Shown here one piece after another: positions 8,145 to 17,013 of a stretch of 64,000 nt of DNA; the stretch's first letter is position 1, and every line of letters begins with the position of its first letter. The DNA is from DASUAS01 sp963750045 (lineage in GTDB: Bacteria > Actinomycetota > Acidimicrobiia > IMCC26256 > DASPTH01), in NCBI GenBank assembly GCA_963750045.1, contig CAVVPD010000006.1:1-64000 (forward strand). The letters run 5' to 3'. A program made the translations under genes and the position numbers. The notes under the pieces were generated by a model that worked only from the letters and a program-made list of their open reading frames with translations, was not told the DNA's origin and searched no databases.

Positions 8145-9438
8145 TCACCCGCTCTTGATGATCCCGTCCGTTTCGAGTTGGTCGAGCTCCGCCACCGTGA
8201 GGCCACACCGTTCCCCGAGCACGGCGCGCGCGTGCTCGCCGAACCGGGCGCGGGACCCCGTACCCCGATGGTCGCGCCACTGGATCGGAACGGCGCGGCG
8301 ATGATCTTCGCTCCGGGCTCCACCTCGGCGAAGACCCCGCGCTCGCCCGCCCACGGCGTGACGGCAAGCTCCTGCACGGTGCGCACCTCCGACACGAGGA
8401 ATCCGAACAGGTCGAAGCGGGCTTCCAGCGTCGGGAAGTCGCGGACCTGCGCGCACAGGTCGGCGAGGATCTGCAACGCCTCGTCGCGCGACTCGGTGAC
8501 CGCGATGGGCGCGTCGGTGAGGGCGGCCGCGATCTCCTGGAGTCGCCCGGTCGGGTCGCCCATGAACGCGACCTGGGTGCCGTCGGCGACGGTGAAGATC
8601 GGGTAGTTCCACGTGTCCGGGATCCGGTGCCCGTCGTATCCGGCGAGATCGGTCGACGCCCACTCGTCGGTGTACACGAGCGCCTCGGCCATGGAGACGT
8701 CGAGGTGCTGGCCGAGCCCGGTGCGCTCACGTTGGAACAGTGCGGCGATGACCCCGCTGACCGCGAGCAGGCCCGGCGTGATGTCGCCGTCGACGTGGGG
8801 GCTCTGCTCCGGGGCGCGTTGCGCAACCGGGCGTCGAGCTCGACGCGCCCGACCTCGGCCTGCACCATCGCCGCGTAGGCCCGGCGCTGCGACCACCCGT
8901 TGTCGTAGCCCCACCCGTTGACCGAGCAGTAGACGAGCTCGGGTTTGCGGGCCAGCAGCGTGTCGGCGTCGAGGCCGTACTTCTCGAGCGCACCCGGTCG
9001 GAAGTTCTCGAGCACCACGTCGCTCGACTCGGCGAGCTCCCTCGCCAGCGCGACGCCGCGGTCGGAGCGGAGATCGAGCGAGATGGAGCGCTTCCCGGCG
9101 TTGACCCACGTGAAGTACACACTGATCGGATCGTCGCCGACCTGCGGTTGCAGGAAGCGGATGATGTCGCCCTCGGGCGGCTCGAGCTTCACGACGTCGG
9201 CGCCGAGGTCGGCCAGCATGCGGCCACAGATCGGGCCCGACACGACCTGGGAGAAGTCGAGGACCCGGATGCCTTCGAGGGGGCGTGGGCGCGCGGCGGG
9301 AGGGGTCGGGCTCACTGGTGGGTCAGCGCCTCCTGCTCCCACGCCTCGCCGTGCTCGCGCGCTGCCGTCGACGATCGCCTGCAGCGGCACCGTGTCGACG
9401 AGGTCGAAGAGCGTCAGCCTCTCGTGTGATCCGGACAT
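8145..9438 (-). CDS. CaiB/BaiF-type (family III) CoA-transferase, frameshifted
   Basis: The core begins RPRPLEGIRVLDFSQVVSGP and continues MLADLGADVVKLEPPEGD and NAGKRSISLDLRS, all family III signatures. The catalytic Asp region is VDGDITPGLLAVSGVIAALF. Two frame changes are needed, near 8815 and 8250, and the protein ends LDQLETDGIIKSG at TGA 8147-8145. The CoA-transferase itself probably starts at GTG 9315 (VSPTPPAARP). The given sequence is open upstream to ATG 9438 through MSGSHERLTLFDLVDTVPLQ, which may be a separate small gene. The enzyme would move CoA between an acyl-CoA and a free acid without ATP, as an alternative to the nearby ligase. Confidence 0.78.
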
Positions 9439-10322
9439 GTCCGGCACCTCCTGGTGCTCTCTGGCTGCGTGCGATCGCGCTGGTGCATGTTGGCAGAAGT
9501 TCGGCCGAAGGTCGCGACGATCGGCGGTTCGCCGTCGATCTCCACCCGCCACGGCGGCTCCTCGTGGTTCTCGCGCCACCCGGGCCCGAGGCCGAGCATC
9601 GCGCTCTGCTCGTTGGTGATGGTGAGGAACTCGTGGTCGCCGGCGAAGCCGGAGAACGTCCACTGCAGCGCGGCGACGTGACCTTCGGCGATGTGCAGGC
9701 CGCTCGTCGGCAATGTCACCGCGTGCGGCGCCACACGCGCTGCGGCCCACACCCAGCCGCCGTCGACCATCTCCTCCGCGTCGTTGCTCCCCGGGGGGAG
9801 CCCGATCCCGAGACCCTGCTCGAGCTGCGCCGCCGACGGGTACGTCTCGACGTGGTTGCGTTGCCACGCCCGGATGTGACGGATGCGGCCGGTGTACCCC
9901 GAGAGGAAGAGGGGGAACACGTCGCTGATCAACCCGGGGATGTTGCCGCCGGCCGCGAACGACGCGTTGCCCTTCAGCCCTGCGGCCTGGAGCGCGTCGT
10001 ACTCCGGCTGACCGGGCAGGTAGTAGCCGCCCATCCCCGTGTAGACGTTGATGCCGGCTTCGAGCAGTCGCCCGATGAGCTCGTGGTCCCACAACATGCC
10101 GCTGTGGATGGCGGCGTCGGGACCGAGGGCGATGATCTCGTCGACGTCTTGCGTGGTCGTGATGCCGTTGGGTGCGACCCCGACGAGCTCGCCGGAGTCC
10201 CGCCCGGTCTTCTCGGCGCTGTGCACCAGCACCCCGACGAGTTCGAGCTGCGGATGGCCGGCGAGTCGGCGGACGATCTCCGAGCCGACCCCGCCGGTGT
10301 AGAGCTGCGCGACGCGGATCAT
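9414..10322 (-). CDS. Dihydrodipicolinate-reductase-like protein, short C-terminus
   Basis: A 302-residue paralogue of the gene at 6981-8048, starting at ATG 10322 (MIRVAQLYTGGVGSEIVRRL). The N-terminal Rossmann segment, ELVGVLVHSAEKTGRDSGEL and GITTTQDVDEIIALGPDA match the DapB-like family block for block. The end, GRTSANMHQRDRTQPESTRR, is basic and lacks the closing helix with the NAVP motif present in the paralogue. A frame error or real truncation near 9480-9500 is therefore possible. It overlaps the CoA-transferase reading frame by 25 bp and is the first gene of the minus-strand operon running to 4556. Confidence 0.7.
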   Translation of the reverse strand: MIRVAQLYTGGVGSEIVRRLAGHPQLELVGVLVHSAEKTGRDSGELVGVAPNGITTTQDVDEIIALGPDAAIHSGMLWDHELIGRLLEAGINVYTGMGGYYLPGQPEYDALQAAGLKGNASFAAGGNIPGLISDVFPLFLSGYTGRIRHIRAWQRNHVETYPSAAQLEQGLGIGLPPGSNDAEEMVDGGWVWAAARVAPHAVTLPTSGLHIAEGHVAALQWTFSGFAGDHEFLTITNEQSAMLGLGPGWRENHEEPPWRVEIDGEPPIVATFGRTSANMHQRDRTQPESTRRCRTCPDHTRG

Positions 10323-10401
10323 GCCGGGACGATAGCTCTGAATGATTCGCGGTCGCACGGCTGTGGGCGGGCCCGTGCCCGCCTTGACCCCGGTCGAAAA
10401 G

Positions 10402-10409
10402 TCTGACAT
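10402..10409 (-). promoter_or_regulatory. ATGTCAGA element between divergent genes
   Basis: TCTGACAT on the plus strand (ATGTCAGA on minus) lies in the 149-bp spacer between the DapB-like gene (start 10322, minus) and the substrate-binding protein gene (start 10472, plus). It could serve either. It is one of three copies found in promoter spacers. Confidence 0.3.
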
Positions 10410-10471
10410 CTTGATCCGAATTGCCGAGCCGGCGCCGCGCCGGATCGGCACCCGAATCGCTAGGGGGGGCC

Positions 10472-11800
10472 TTGAAGCGCTCGACCTGGACCACGCGGGG
10501 ACTGCTCGCGTTCGTCATCCTTGCCACCACCGTCGCCGTGTTCCCGACCCTGGGTGGGGCGGCCGACGCCAAGCCGTCGGCGACGGAGATCGGCGTCACC
10601 GCGAACGAGATCCACATCGCGCAAGTGGCGGACGTCGACAACGCCATCGCGCCGGGTCTCTTCAAAGGAGGGGTCGATGGTGTCACCGGCGCGGTCAAGT
10701 ACATCAACGCCAAGGGGGGCATCGCCGGGCGGAAGCTGGTGCTCGACTTCTACGACTCCAAGCTCAGCCCGAACGACGCCCGCAACGGGTTCATCAACGC
10801 GTGCCAGAACGACTTCGCGATGGTCGGCAACGCGACGTTTCTCATCGGCAGCCTCGACGACGTGACGAACTGCAAGGACCAGGCCGGCCAGGTGACCGGA
10901 ATCCCCAGCATGCCCGCGGTGGCGACCGGTAACGTCCAGCCCTGCAATCCCGTGACCTTCCCGATCGGCGGCAGCCAGGTCGACTGCTCCACCGTGGGCC
11001 AGACACCGCAGCGGTACCAGGGCCAGATCGGTGACTCGCAGTACTACGTGAAGAAGTACGGCAAGGGGCTCAAGGGGCCGCTCATCGTCAGCAGCGACTC
11101 CAAGGACACGGCGAACTCGACCTCGGTGCTCGGACTGCTGGCGAAGAAGGCGGGAATCGACATCACGGCGACCGTTCCCATGAGCAGCCGCGACCCGCAG
11201 TCCGCCTACACGCCCGTCATCCAGCAGATGAAGAACGACGGTGCCACCTACAACCTGACCGGCACGCCGGTCGACAACGTGATCTCGATGCGCCAAGAGG
11301 CGCAGCTCCAGGGTCTCACCGATCCGAAGTTCGTGTGGTCCTGCCAGGTCCAGTGCTACGACGACAAGACCACGCAGGCGGGTGACGTGATGGCGAACAC
11401 CAAGATCGCCATGAATTTCCTGCCGTTCACCGAAACCAAGACCAACAAGACGCTCGCCGCCTTTGTGAAGTACGTGGGTAAGGACAAGATCAACGCCTTC
11501 GCGGTGTGGGGCTGGGTGTCGACGCTGCTGTTCAAGCAGGCAGCGGAGAGTGCGGTGAAGGCACAGGGCGTGAACGGTTTGACCCGGGCCAACCTGCTCG
11601 CCGCGCTGAAGGCCACGCACAGCTTCGACGCCGGTGGCATGTGGGGCGCGATGGACCCAGGAGCGAAGATCAGCACCGCGTGCTTCTTGATCCTGAACTT
11701 CGACGGGAGCAAGTACGTTCGCCAGTACCCGAGCAAGGCCGGCACCTTCGACTGCAAGCCGTCGAACCACCAGTGGATCGAGACCGACCTCACCAAGTGA
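10472..11800 (+). CDS. Extracellular substrate-binding protein (Leu/Ile/Val-type, periplasmic-binding-protein fold I)
   Basis: A 442-residue protein from TTG 10472, chosen because TAGGGGGGGCC lies just upstream. The N-terminus has a basic end (KRSTWTTRG) and a hydrophobic stretch LLAFVILATTVAVFPTL ending near AADA, a Sec-type signal peptide without a lipobox Cys. The mature part begins with EIGVTANEIHIAQVADVDN and continues VTGAVKYINAKGGIAGRKL, the hallmark of branched-chain amino acid ABC transporter receptors. It should capture an amphipathic acid or other catabolic substrate outside the membrane. No permease or ATPase genes are adjacent, so the partner transporter is encoded elsewhere. It is followed after 7 bp by an acyl-CoA dehydrogenase gene. 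Confidence 0.85.
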   Translation: MKRSTWTTRGLLAFVILATTVAVFPTLGGAADAKPSATEIGVTANEIHIAQVADVDNAIAPGLFKGGVDGVTGAVKYINAKGGIAGRKLVLDFYDSKLSPNDARNGFINACQNDFAMVGNATFLIGSLDDVTNCKDQAGQVTGIPSMPAVATGNVQPCNPVTFPIGGSQVDCSTVGQTPQRYQGQIGDSQYYVKKYGKGLKGPLIVSSDSKDTANSTSVLGLLAKKAGIDITATVPMSSRDPQSAYTPVIQQMKNDGATYNLTGTPVDNVISMRQEAQLQGLTDPKFVWSCQVQCYDDKTTQAGDVMANTKIAMNFLPFTETKTNKTLAAFVKYVGKDKINAFAVWGWVSTLLFKQAAESAVKAQGVNGLTRANLLAALKATHSFDAGGMWGAMDPGAKISTACFLILNFDGSKYVRQYPSKAGTFDCKPSNHQWIETDLTK

Positions 11801-11807
11801 TGCTGCG

Positions 11808-13023
11808 TTGACATCGATCGCCGAGCTCACCGCGGAGGCACGCGCGTTCCTCGACGCGACGTGCGTGCCCCGCAGCGAGTCCGAGGCGACGTTCGTCTGG
11901 GGCGAGGGATCCGACCGGGTCAACATCCTGGAGGAGGTCGACCCCGCCGAGTCGTCGGCGCAGCTCGCCGACGCCAAGCGCTACGCCGCCGCCCGCTACG
12001 ACGCGGGGCTCGGGTGGATCGACGGCCCGGTCGAGTACGGCGGGCGGGGTCTGACGCTCGAGCACGCCCGGGCGTTCCAGGAGCTCGAGGCGAACTACCA
12101 GCTCCCGAACCTGTCGATGCTCACCATCGCCATCGGGTTCATCGGTCCCGCGCTCCTCGTGCACGCGTCCCCCGACGTGCGAGCCGAGTACCTGCCGAAG
12201 CTCTACCGCGGCGACCTCGTGATGTGTCAGCTGTTCAGCGAGCCGAACGCCGGTTCCGACCTGGCCGCGGCGGCGACTCGCGCGGTGCGAGACGGCGACG
12301 AGTGGGTCGTGAACGGTCAGAAGGTGTGGACGTCGAGCGCGCACGTCGCCGATCTCGCGCTCGCGGTGTGCCGTACCGATCCCGACGTGCCCAAGCACCG
12401 CGGCCTGACCACGTTCCTGATCGACATGCACGCACCGGGCGTCGAGGTGCGGCCGTTGCGGCAGATGACGGGGACCGCGGGCTTCAACGAGGTGTTCCTC
12501 AGTGACGTGCGCGTGCCCGATTCGCACCGCATCGGGGAGCTCAACGCCGGCTTCGGAGTGATCCTCACCACGCTCGGCAACGAGCGGACCATCGCCACGC
12601 GCTCGACGTCGTCCGGCGCGGGCATCGGGCAGTTCGAGCGGCTCCTCGGCGTGGTCGACACCTTCGGTGATCGCGCCGATCCGCACCAGCGCCAGCGGCT
12701 CGCGCAGCTCTACATCGGCGGGCGGGTCAAGCAGCTCCTGATCGAACGGTGGCGCGCCGTCGTTGCGTCCTGGCATGACCCCGGGGCCGGAGATGTCGGT
12801 CCTCAAGCTGCACTCGTGCCGGCACAACAACGAGCTGGTGGCGATGCTCACCGAGGTGCTCGGCCCGCGGCTGGCGGCGGATGTGGGGGAGTGGGGTTCG
12901 TACTCGTGGACGGAGTACGTGCTTTCGACCCCCGGCGCCCGGATCGGCGGTGGCACCGAGGAGATCGTGCGCAACACCGTGGCCGAGAAGGTCCTCGGCC
13001 TCCCGAAGGAACCGAAGGTCTGA
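11808..13023 (+). CDS. Acyl-CoA dehydrogenase, one frameshift
   Basis: TTG 11808 begins LTSIAELTAEARAFLDATCV. The flavin/substrate motifs MCQLFSEPNAGSDLAAAATR and VVNGQKVWTSSAHVADLALA are at about residues 140-180. After a one-base break near 12755 the frame resumes as PGPEMSVLKLHSCRHNNELV and ends ARIGGGTEEIVRNTVAEKVL followed by GLPKEPKV. The GGGTEEIxRNxxxEKxLGLP tail is typical of FadE proteins. It would introduce an alpha-beta double bond using FAD and electron-transfer flavoprotein. It is paired with the substrate-binding protein gene and convergent with an SDR. Confidence 0.85.
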
Positions 13024-13030
13024 CGCGCTC

Positions 13031-13049
13031 GCGACGCCTCAGGCGTCGC
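13031..13049. terminator. Hairpin between convergent genes
   Basis: GCGACGCC (13031-13038) and GGCGTCGC (13042-13049) are perfect 8-bp inverted arms around a 3-nt loop TCA. That loop is the stop codon of the minus-strand SDR. The hairpin begins 8 bp after the stop of the plus-strand dehydrogenase. It could act as a bidirectional terminator, although no T-tract is present. Confidence 0.5.
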
Positions 13050-13859
13050 CGAACAGCATGTCGTGGCCCTGGGTGATGAGCTCCACGGCCTGACGGCGCG
13101 GCAGCGACGCGAGCAACGATGGCCCCGCGCCGTCGGGAACGCCCGACCTGCCACGTGGGGCCATCACGAAGATGGGCGAGCCCCTCACGCGCGACGTCGG
13201 CGGGATCGGCGATCTCGGACATCTGCGCGAGGTCGTCGACCGTCACCCCGAACTTGCCGAGGCTGGCGCGGAGCGCGGGCGTGTCGGTCGCACCGACGAC
13301 GAGTGAGAGCACGTCGACGTCGTCGCGCTTCAGCTCCGCCCACAGGCCCTCACCGAACACGAGGTCGAACGCCTTGGTGCCGCCGTAGGTGGTGAGACGA
13401 CCGCCGCCGGCCCACGCCGCCCCCGACGTGACGAGCAGGATGCCGCCGCGCTTCCTCGCCACCATCGCCGCGCCGTAGTGGTGCGACGCGAGCAACGGGA
13501 CGACGCAGTTGCGCCGCACCATCCCGTGCCACTCTTCGGCCGGGTACGTCGAGGAAGTACGTGTTCAACGAGTCGGCACCCGCGTTGTAGACGAAGAGAC
13601 CGACGTCGAGACCTTCGGAAGCGGCGAAGAGGTCTCGCTCGGCGCCGGGCACCGCGAGGTCGACCGCGGCGACGCGAGTCTCCACGCCGTGCTGGCGCTG
13701 CAGCTCCGCGGCGAGCTCGTCGAGCTTGTCCCGACTCCGCGACACGAGCACCACGTTGACGCCCTCGGCCGCGAGCTGGCGGCAGAACTCGGCGCCGATG
13801 CCGACCGACGCGCCTGCGACGACGGCCCACGGCCCGTACTTCTCGCCGAATTCGGGCAC
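13039..13859 (-). CDS. Short-chain dehydrogenase/reductase, two frameshifts
   Basis: ATG 13859 begins MPEFGEKYGPWAVVAGASVG, containing a TGxxxGIG-like cofactor loop (AGASVGIGAEFCRQL). After a break near 13540 the protein resumes through LLVTSGAAWAGGGRLTTYGG and TKAFDLVF, which holds the catalytic Ser, Tyr and Lys. A second break near 13130 leads to the end VELITQGHDMLFGDA and a TGA at 13041-13039. The YxxxK here is YGGTK. About 270 residues overall, normal for the family. The hydroxyl or keto substrate is unknown. It lies between two acyl-CoA genes and is convergent with the dehydrogenase. Confidence 0.75.
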
Positions 13860-13957
13860 GTCGTGCCTCCCCTCCGCGCGGTGCTGGGAACTCGTCTCTC
13901 CCGGTCGCGAGAGCGTAGGTTGCCGCGGGAGACCGTCGGCCGGAACGAGGTACCAGC

Positions 13958-15647
13958 GTGACCGAATCGAGTGGGCGTCTGCTGCCCGAGCTCACCGAGC
14001 TCAACCAGTTCTTCTGGACGTCGGGCGAGGACGGGAAGCTGCGCCTCCAGCGTTGCTCGTCGTGCGGTGAGCTCCGCCACCCGCCGAGCGCGGTGTGCCC
14101 GTACTGCCGCTCCGCCGAGTGGTCGCCCGCCGAGGTGGCGGGACGCGGCGTGATCGCCGGGGTCACGGTCAACGAGCAGATGTGGATCCCCAGCTTCCCG
14201 CCGCCGTACGCGATCGCCATCGTGGCCATCGAGGAGGACGACCGCATCCGTCTCACCACGAACATCGTCAACTGCGAGCCGGGTGACGCGTTCGTGGGCA
14301 TGAAGGTGCAGGTCGTCTTCGAGCACGACGACGACGTGTGGATCCCGCTGTTCGAGCCGACGGGTGAGACTGACAGGGGCCCGTTCCCCGCCGCCGATCC
14401 GCAGATGCACGACGCGCGCCCGATGCCCAAGGGCGCCGAGAAGTTCGAGGACAAGGTCGCGATCACCGGGCTCGGCATCTCACACGTCGGTCGCCGCCTG
14501 ATGCTCGACCCGATGGTGCTCGCGGTCGAGGCCGCCGAAGCCGCCATCGTGGATGCCGGGCTCACGTCCGCCGACATCGACGGCCTGTCGACGTACCCGG
14601 GTGGCGGCATGAGCGGCAGCGGGATGAGCGAGGGCGGTGTCACCGCGATGGAGGAGGCCCTACGGGTCCGGCCGTCTTGGATCAACGGGGGCATGGAGCT
14701 CCCCGGTCAGGGCGGCGCGGTGATCGCAGCGATGCTCGCGGTCGCCGGTGGGCTGTGCAACCACGTGTTGTGCTTCCGCACCGTGTGGGAGGCGACCTTC
14801 GCGGCGAAGCAGCGAGCCGCGATGAGCGGCGCGCCCGGCGAGCGCGAGCGCGATCGTGCCGATGGGCACCAACCGGGTGGGCGGCGACATGCAGTGGCGG
14901 CTCACGTACGGCGCGTCGTCGGCCGCGAACTGGATCGCGATGCAGGCATCGGCACACTTCGACCTCTACGGCACGACCCGCGAGACCCTCGGCTGGATCG
15001 CGCTCAACGCGCGGAAGAACGCGGCGTTGAACCCGTGGGCGGTGTACCAGGACCCGCTCACCATGGACGACTACCTGAACGCGCGTACGATCACGACGCC
15101 GTTCGGTCTCTACGACTGCGATGTGCCCTGCGACGGCTCGGTGGCGATCATCGTGTCGCGCAAGGACCTCGCCGGCGACATGCCGCAGCCTGCCGTCCAC
15201 GTCGAAGCCGTCGGCACCCAGATCACCGAACGGATCAGCTGGGACCAGGGCACGCTCGATCACGAGCCGCTCGTCACCGGACCCGCCGCCCATCTCTGGA
15301 CGCGCACCGACCTCACCACGGCCGACATCGACATGGCCCAGCTCTACGACGGCTTCACGTTCAACTGCCTGTCGTGGATCGAGGCGCTCGGCTTCTGCGG
15401 CTGGGGTGAGGCCAAGGACTTCCTCGCGGGCGGCACGAACATCGCCCACGACGGGATCCTCCCGCTGAACACGCACGGCGGTCAGCTGTCGTCGGGTCGG
15501 CTGCACGGCTACGGCTTCATCCACGAAGCGGTGACCCAGCTGCGCAAGCAGGCCGGTGAGCGGCAGGTGGCGAGGGCCGAGACCGCGGTCGTCAGCACCG
15601 GCGGCGGCACCCCCGGCGGCTGCTTCCTGTTCACCGGCGCACGATGA
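13958..15647 (+). CDS. DUF35 zinc-ribbon/OB-fold domain fused to SCP2-type thiolase (Ltp2-like aldolase), one frameshift
   Basis: Residues 1-130 form a DUF35 module with a four-Cys zinc ribbon (RLQRCSSCGELRHPPSAVCP then YC) and an OB-fold. From about residue 165 a thiolase-fold domain follows (KVAITGLGISHVGRRLMLDP). A one-base break near 14840 interrupts it, and it resumes MPMGTNRVGGDMQWRLTYGA. The last third has DIDMAQLYDGFTFNCLSWIE and STGGGTPGGCFLFTGAR. In steroid degraders DUF35 proteins and Ltp2-type aldolases are separate partners that cleave side-chain beta-hydroxyacyl-CoA by retro-aldol reaction. Here both are in one chain of about 562 residues. An aldolase role is inferred. A lipid-transfer/thiolase role is the alternative. 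Confidence 0.75.
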
Positions 15648-15649
15648 AC

Positions 15650-15669
15650 GCCGCGCGCTGACCCGCGGC
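15650..15669. terminator. Weak hairpin between convergent genes
   Basis: GCCGCG (15650-15655) and CGCGGC (15664-15669) are inverted with an 8-nt loop, in the 26-bp spacer between the thiolase fusion (stop 15647) and the convergent NTF2-like gene (stop 15674). Possible terminator; weak on its own. Confidence 0.3.
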
Positions 15670-15673
15670 GGGC

Positions 15674-16126
15674 TCAGACGCCGAGCGGGCTGCCGAGCCA
15701 GTCGATGCGCAGCCGTTCGAGGCGGATGCGGGAGATGCGCCAGGCGCCGTCCTCGCGCCGGTACTCCTCGCGGTAGTGGCCGTAGCCCTGGAGGCCGTTG
15801 CGCACGCCGTCGTTCTCCGGCCACTCGACGTAGTCGAACATTGCCCAGACGCCGCGCCCGGTGCCGTCGCCGGTGATCTCGATCTCGGGCATGTGGCCGT
15901 GGTGCGCGGTCCACGCGCCGACGAGCGCACCGCTCACGTTGGTGACGATCTCCTCGCGGCCGGTGTTGACCATGTCGCCCTCGGGGACCTCCATGACGCA
16001 GTCCGTCGTGAAGACCAGTCCCCAGTCCTCCCATTGCTTCGTGTCCATGAGGCGGAAGTAGCGGGCCTTGAGCTGCTTGATCGCTTCGATGTCGAGGAGC
16101 TGCTGGACGTCGGTGGGGTCGGTCAT
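15674..16126 (-). CDS. SnoaL/NTF2-like family protein
   Basis: A 150-residue protein, MTDPTDVQQLLDIEAIKQLK onwards. The start helix followed by ARYFRLMDTKQWEDWGLVFT and then a beta-sheet half ending EDGAWRISRIRLERLRIDWL is the alpha+beta barrel of the NTF2/SnoaL superfamily. Members include ketosteroid isomerases, limonene epoxide hydrolases and many small hydroxylase or dehydratase helpers, so the reaction is not fixed. Its ATG overlaps the stop of the SDR gene upstream by 4 bp, which makes a coupled two-gene unit. Confidence 0.8.
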   Translation of the reverse strand: MTDPTDVQQLLDIEAIKQLKARYFRLMDTKQWEDWGLVFTTDCVMEVPEGDMVNTGREEIVTNVSGALVGAWTAHHGHMPEIEITGDGTGRGVWAMFDYVEWPENDGVRNGLQGYGHYREEYRREDGAWRISRIRLERLRIDWLGSPLGV

Positions 16127-16947
16127 GAGGCCTCCATGCGGTCGAAGGCGGCCTCCATGGCGGCGCGCCGCTGCTCGTAGATCGGACGGTACGTTCCGTG
16201 GGTCAGCACGTAGGGATCACCGGCTTCGAGGTCGGCGAGCAGGTTGCGGATCGCGTGCTCGGGCGTCGCGAGGTCACCGTCGCCCATCGTCTGGTGCGCC
16301 ATCATCGCCTCGACGTCGGCGGGGTCGAGGATCGACTCCCCGAGCTCGGTCGGGCGCGCCAGCACGCTGCTCTCGAGGTGTCGGGTCATCATCCCGCCGG
16401 GGAAGAGGACGGTCACGCCGATGTCCTCGGCCGCGAGCTCCTCGCGCAGCGACTCGGCGAAGCCCATCACCGCGAACTTCGTCGTCTGGTACCCGGCGAG
16501 GCGCACCGACGGCACGAGCACGCTCGACGACGCGGTGAACACGATGCGACGGAAACCGCTCCCCGCGCGCAGCAGCGGGAGGAACTCGCGCACGGTGCGG
16601 ATCGTTCCGAGCACGTTGACGTTCAGCAGCCACTGCCAGTCCTGCTCGGTGAGCTTGTCGGCCGCACCGAACTGCTGCACGCCGACGTTGGAGCACAGCA
16701 CGTCGCAGCCCCCGAGCGTCGTGCGCACGTGTTCGGCGGCCGCGACCACCGACTCGGAATCGCCGACGTCGACGCGTGCCGCGGTCGCCGCGCCGCCGAG
16801 CTCGTCGGCAACCGACGCCGCGGCCTCCTCGTCGATGTCGAGCACCGCGACCTTCATGCCCGCGCCCACGAACATGCGGCACAGCGCGGCGCCGAGGCCC
16901 GACCCGCCGCCGGTCACGACCGCGGTGCGTCCTGCCAGATCTGCCAT
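16123..16947 (-). CDS. Short-chain dehydrogenase/reductase
   Basis: A 274-residue SDR from ATG 16947 (MADLAGRTAVVTGGGSGLGA), preceded on its strand by the purine-rich TTGGGGGGGAAC. The cofactor loop TGGGSGLG is at about residues 12-19. DVGDSESV follows after the first Rossmann repeat. The catalytic centre is FTASSSVLVPSVRLAGYQTT then K (Ser, Tyr, Lys). The C-terminal part GDPYVLTHGTYRPIYEQRRA resembles SDRs that act on bulky lipids. It is coupled to the NTF2-like gene, so the pair probably acts on one hydroxy or keto intermediate. Confidence 0.88.
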   Translation of the reverse strand: MADLAGRTAVVTGGGSGLGAALCRMFVGAGMKVAVLDIDEEAAASVADELGGAATAARVDVGDSESVVAAAEHVRTTLGGCDVLCSNVGVQQFGAADKLTEQDWQWLLNVNVLGTIRTVREFLPLLRAGSGFRRIVFTASSSVLVPSVRLAGYQTTKFAVMGFAESLREELAAEDIGVTVLFPGGMMTRHLESSVLARPTELGESILDPADVEAMMAHQTMGDGDLATPEHAIRNLLADLEAGDPYVLTHGTYRPIYEQRRAAMEAAFDRMEAS

Positions 16948-17013
16948 GTTCCCCCCCAAGGTCCCGGATGACGGGAGAACCTACCCGGAAGTATCAGACT
17001 GCTGGACGGTCCA

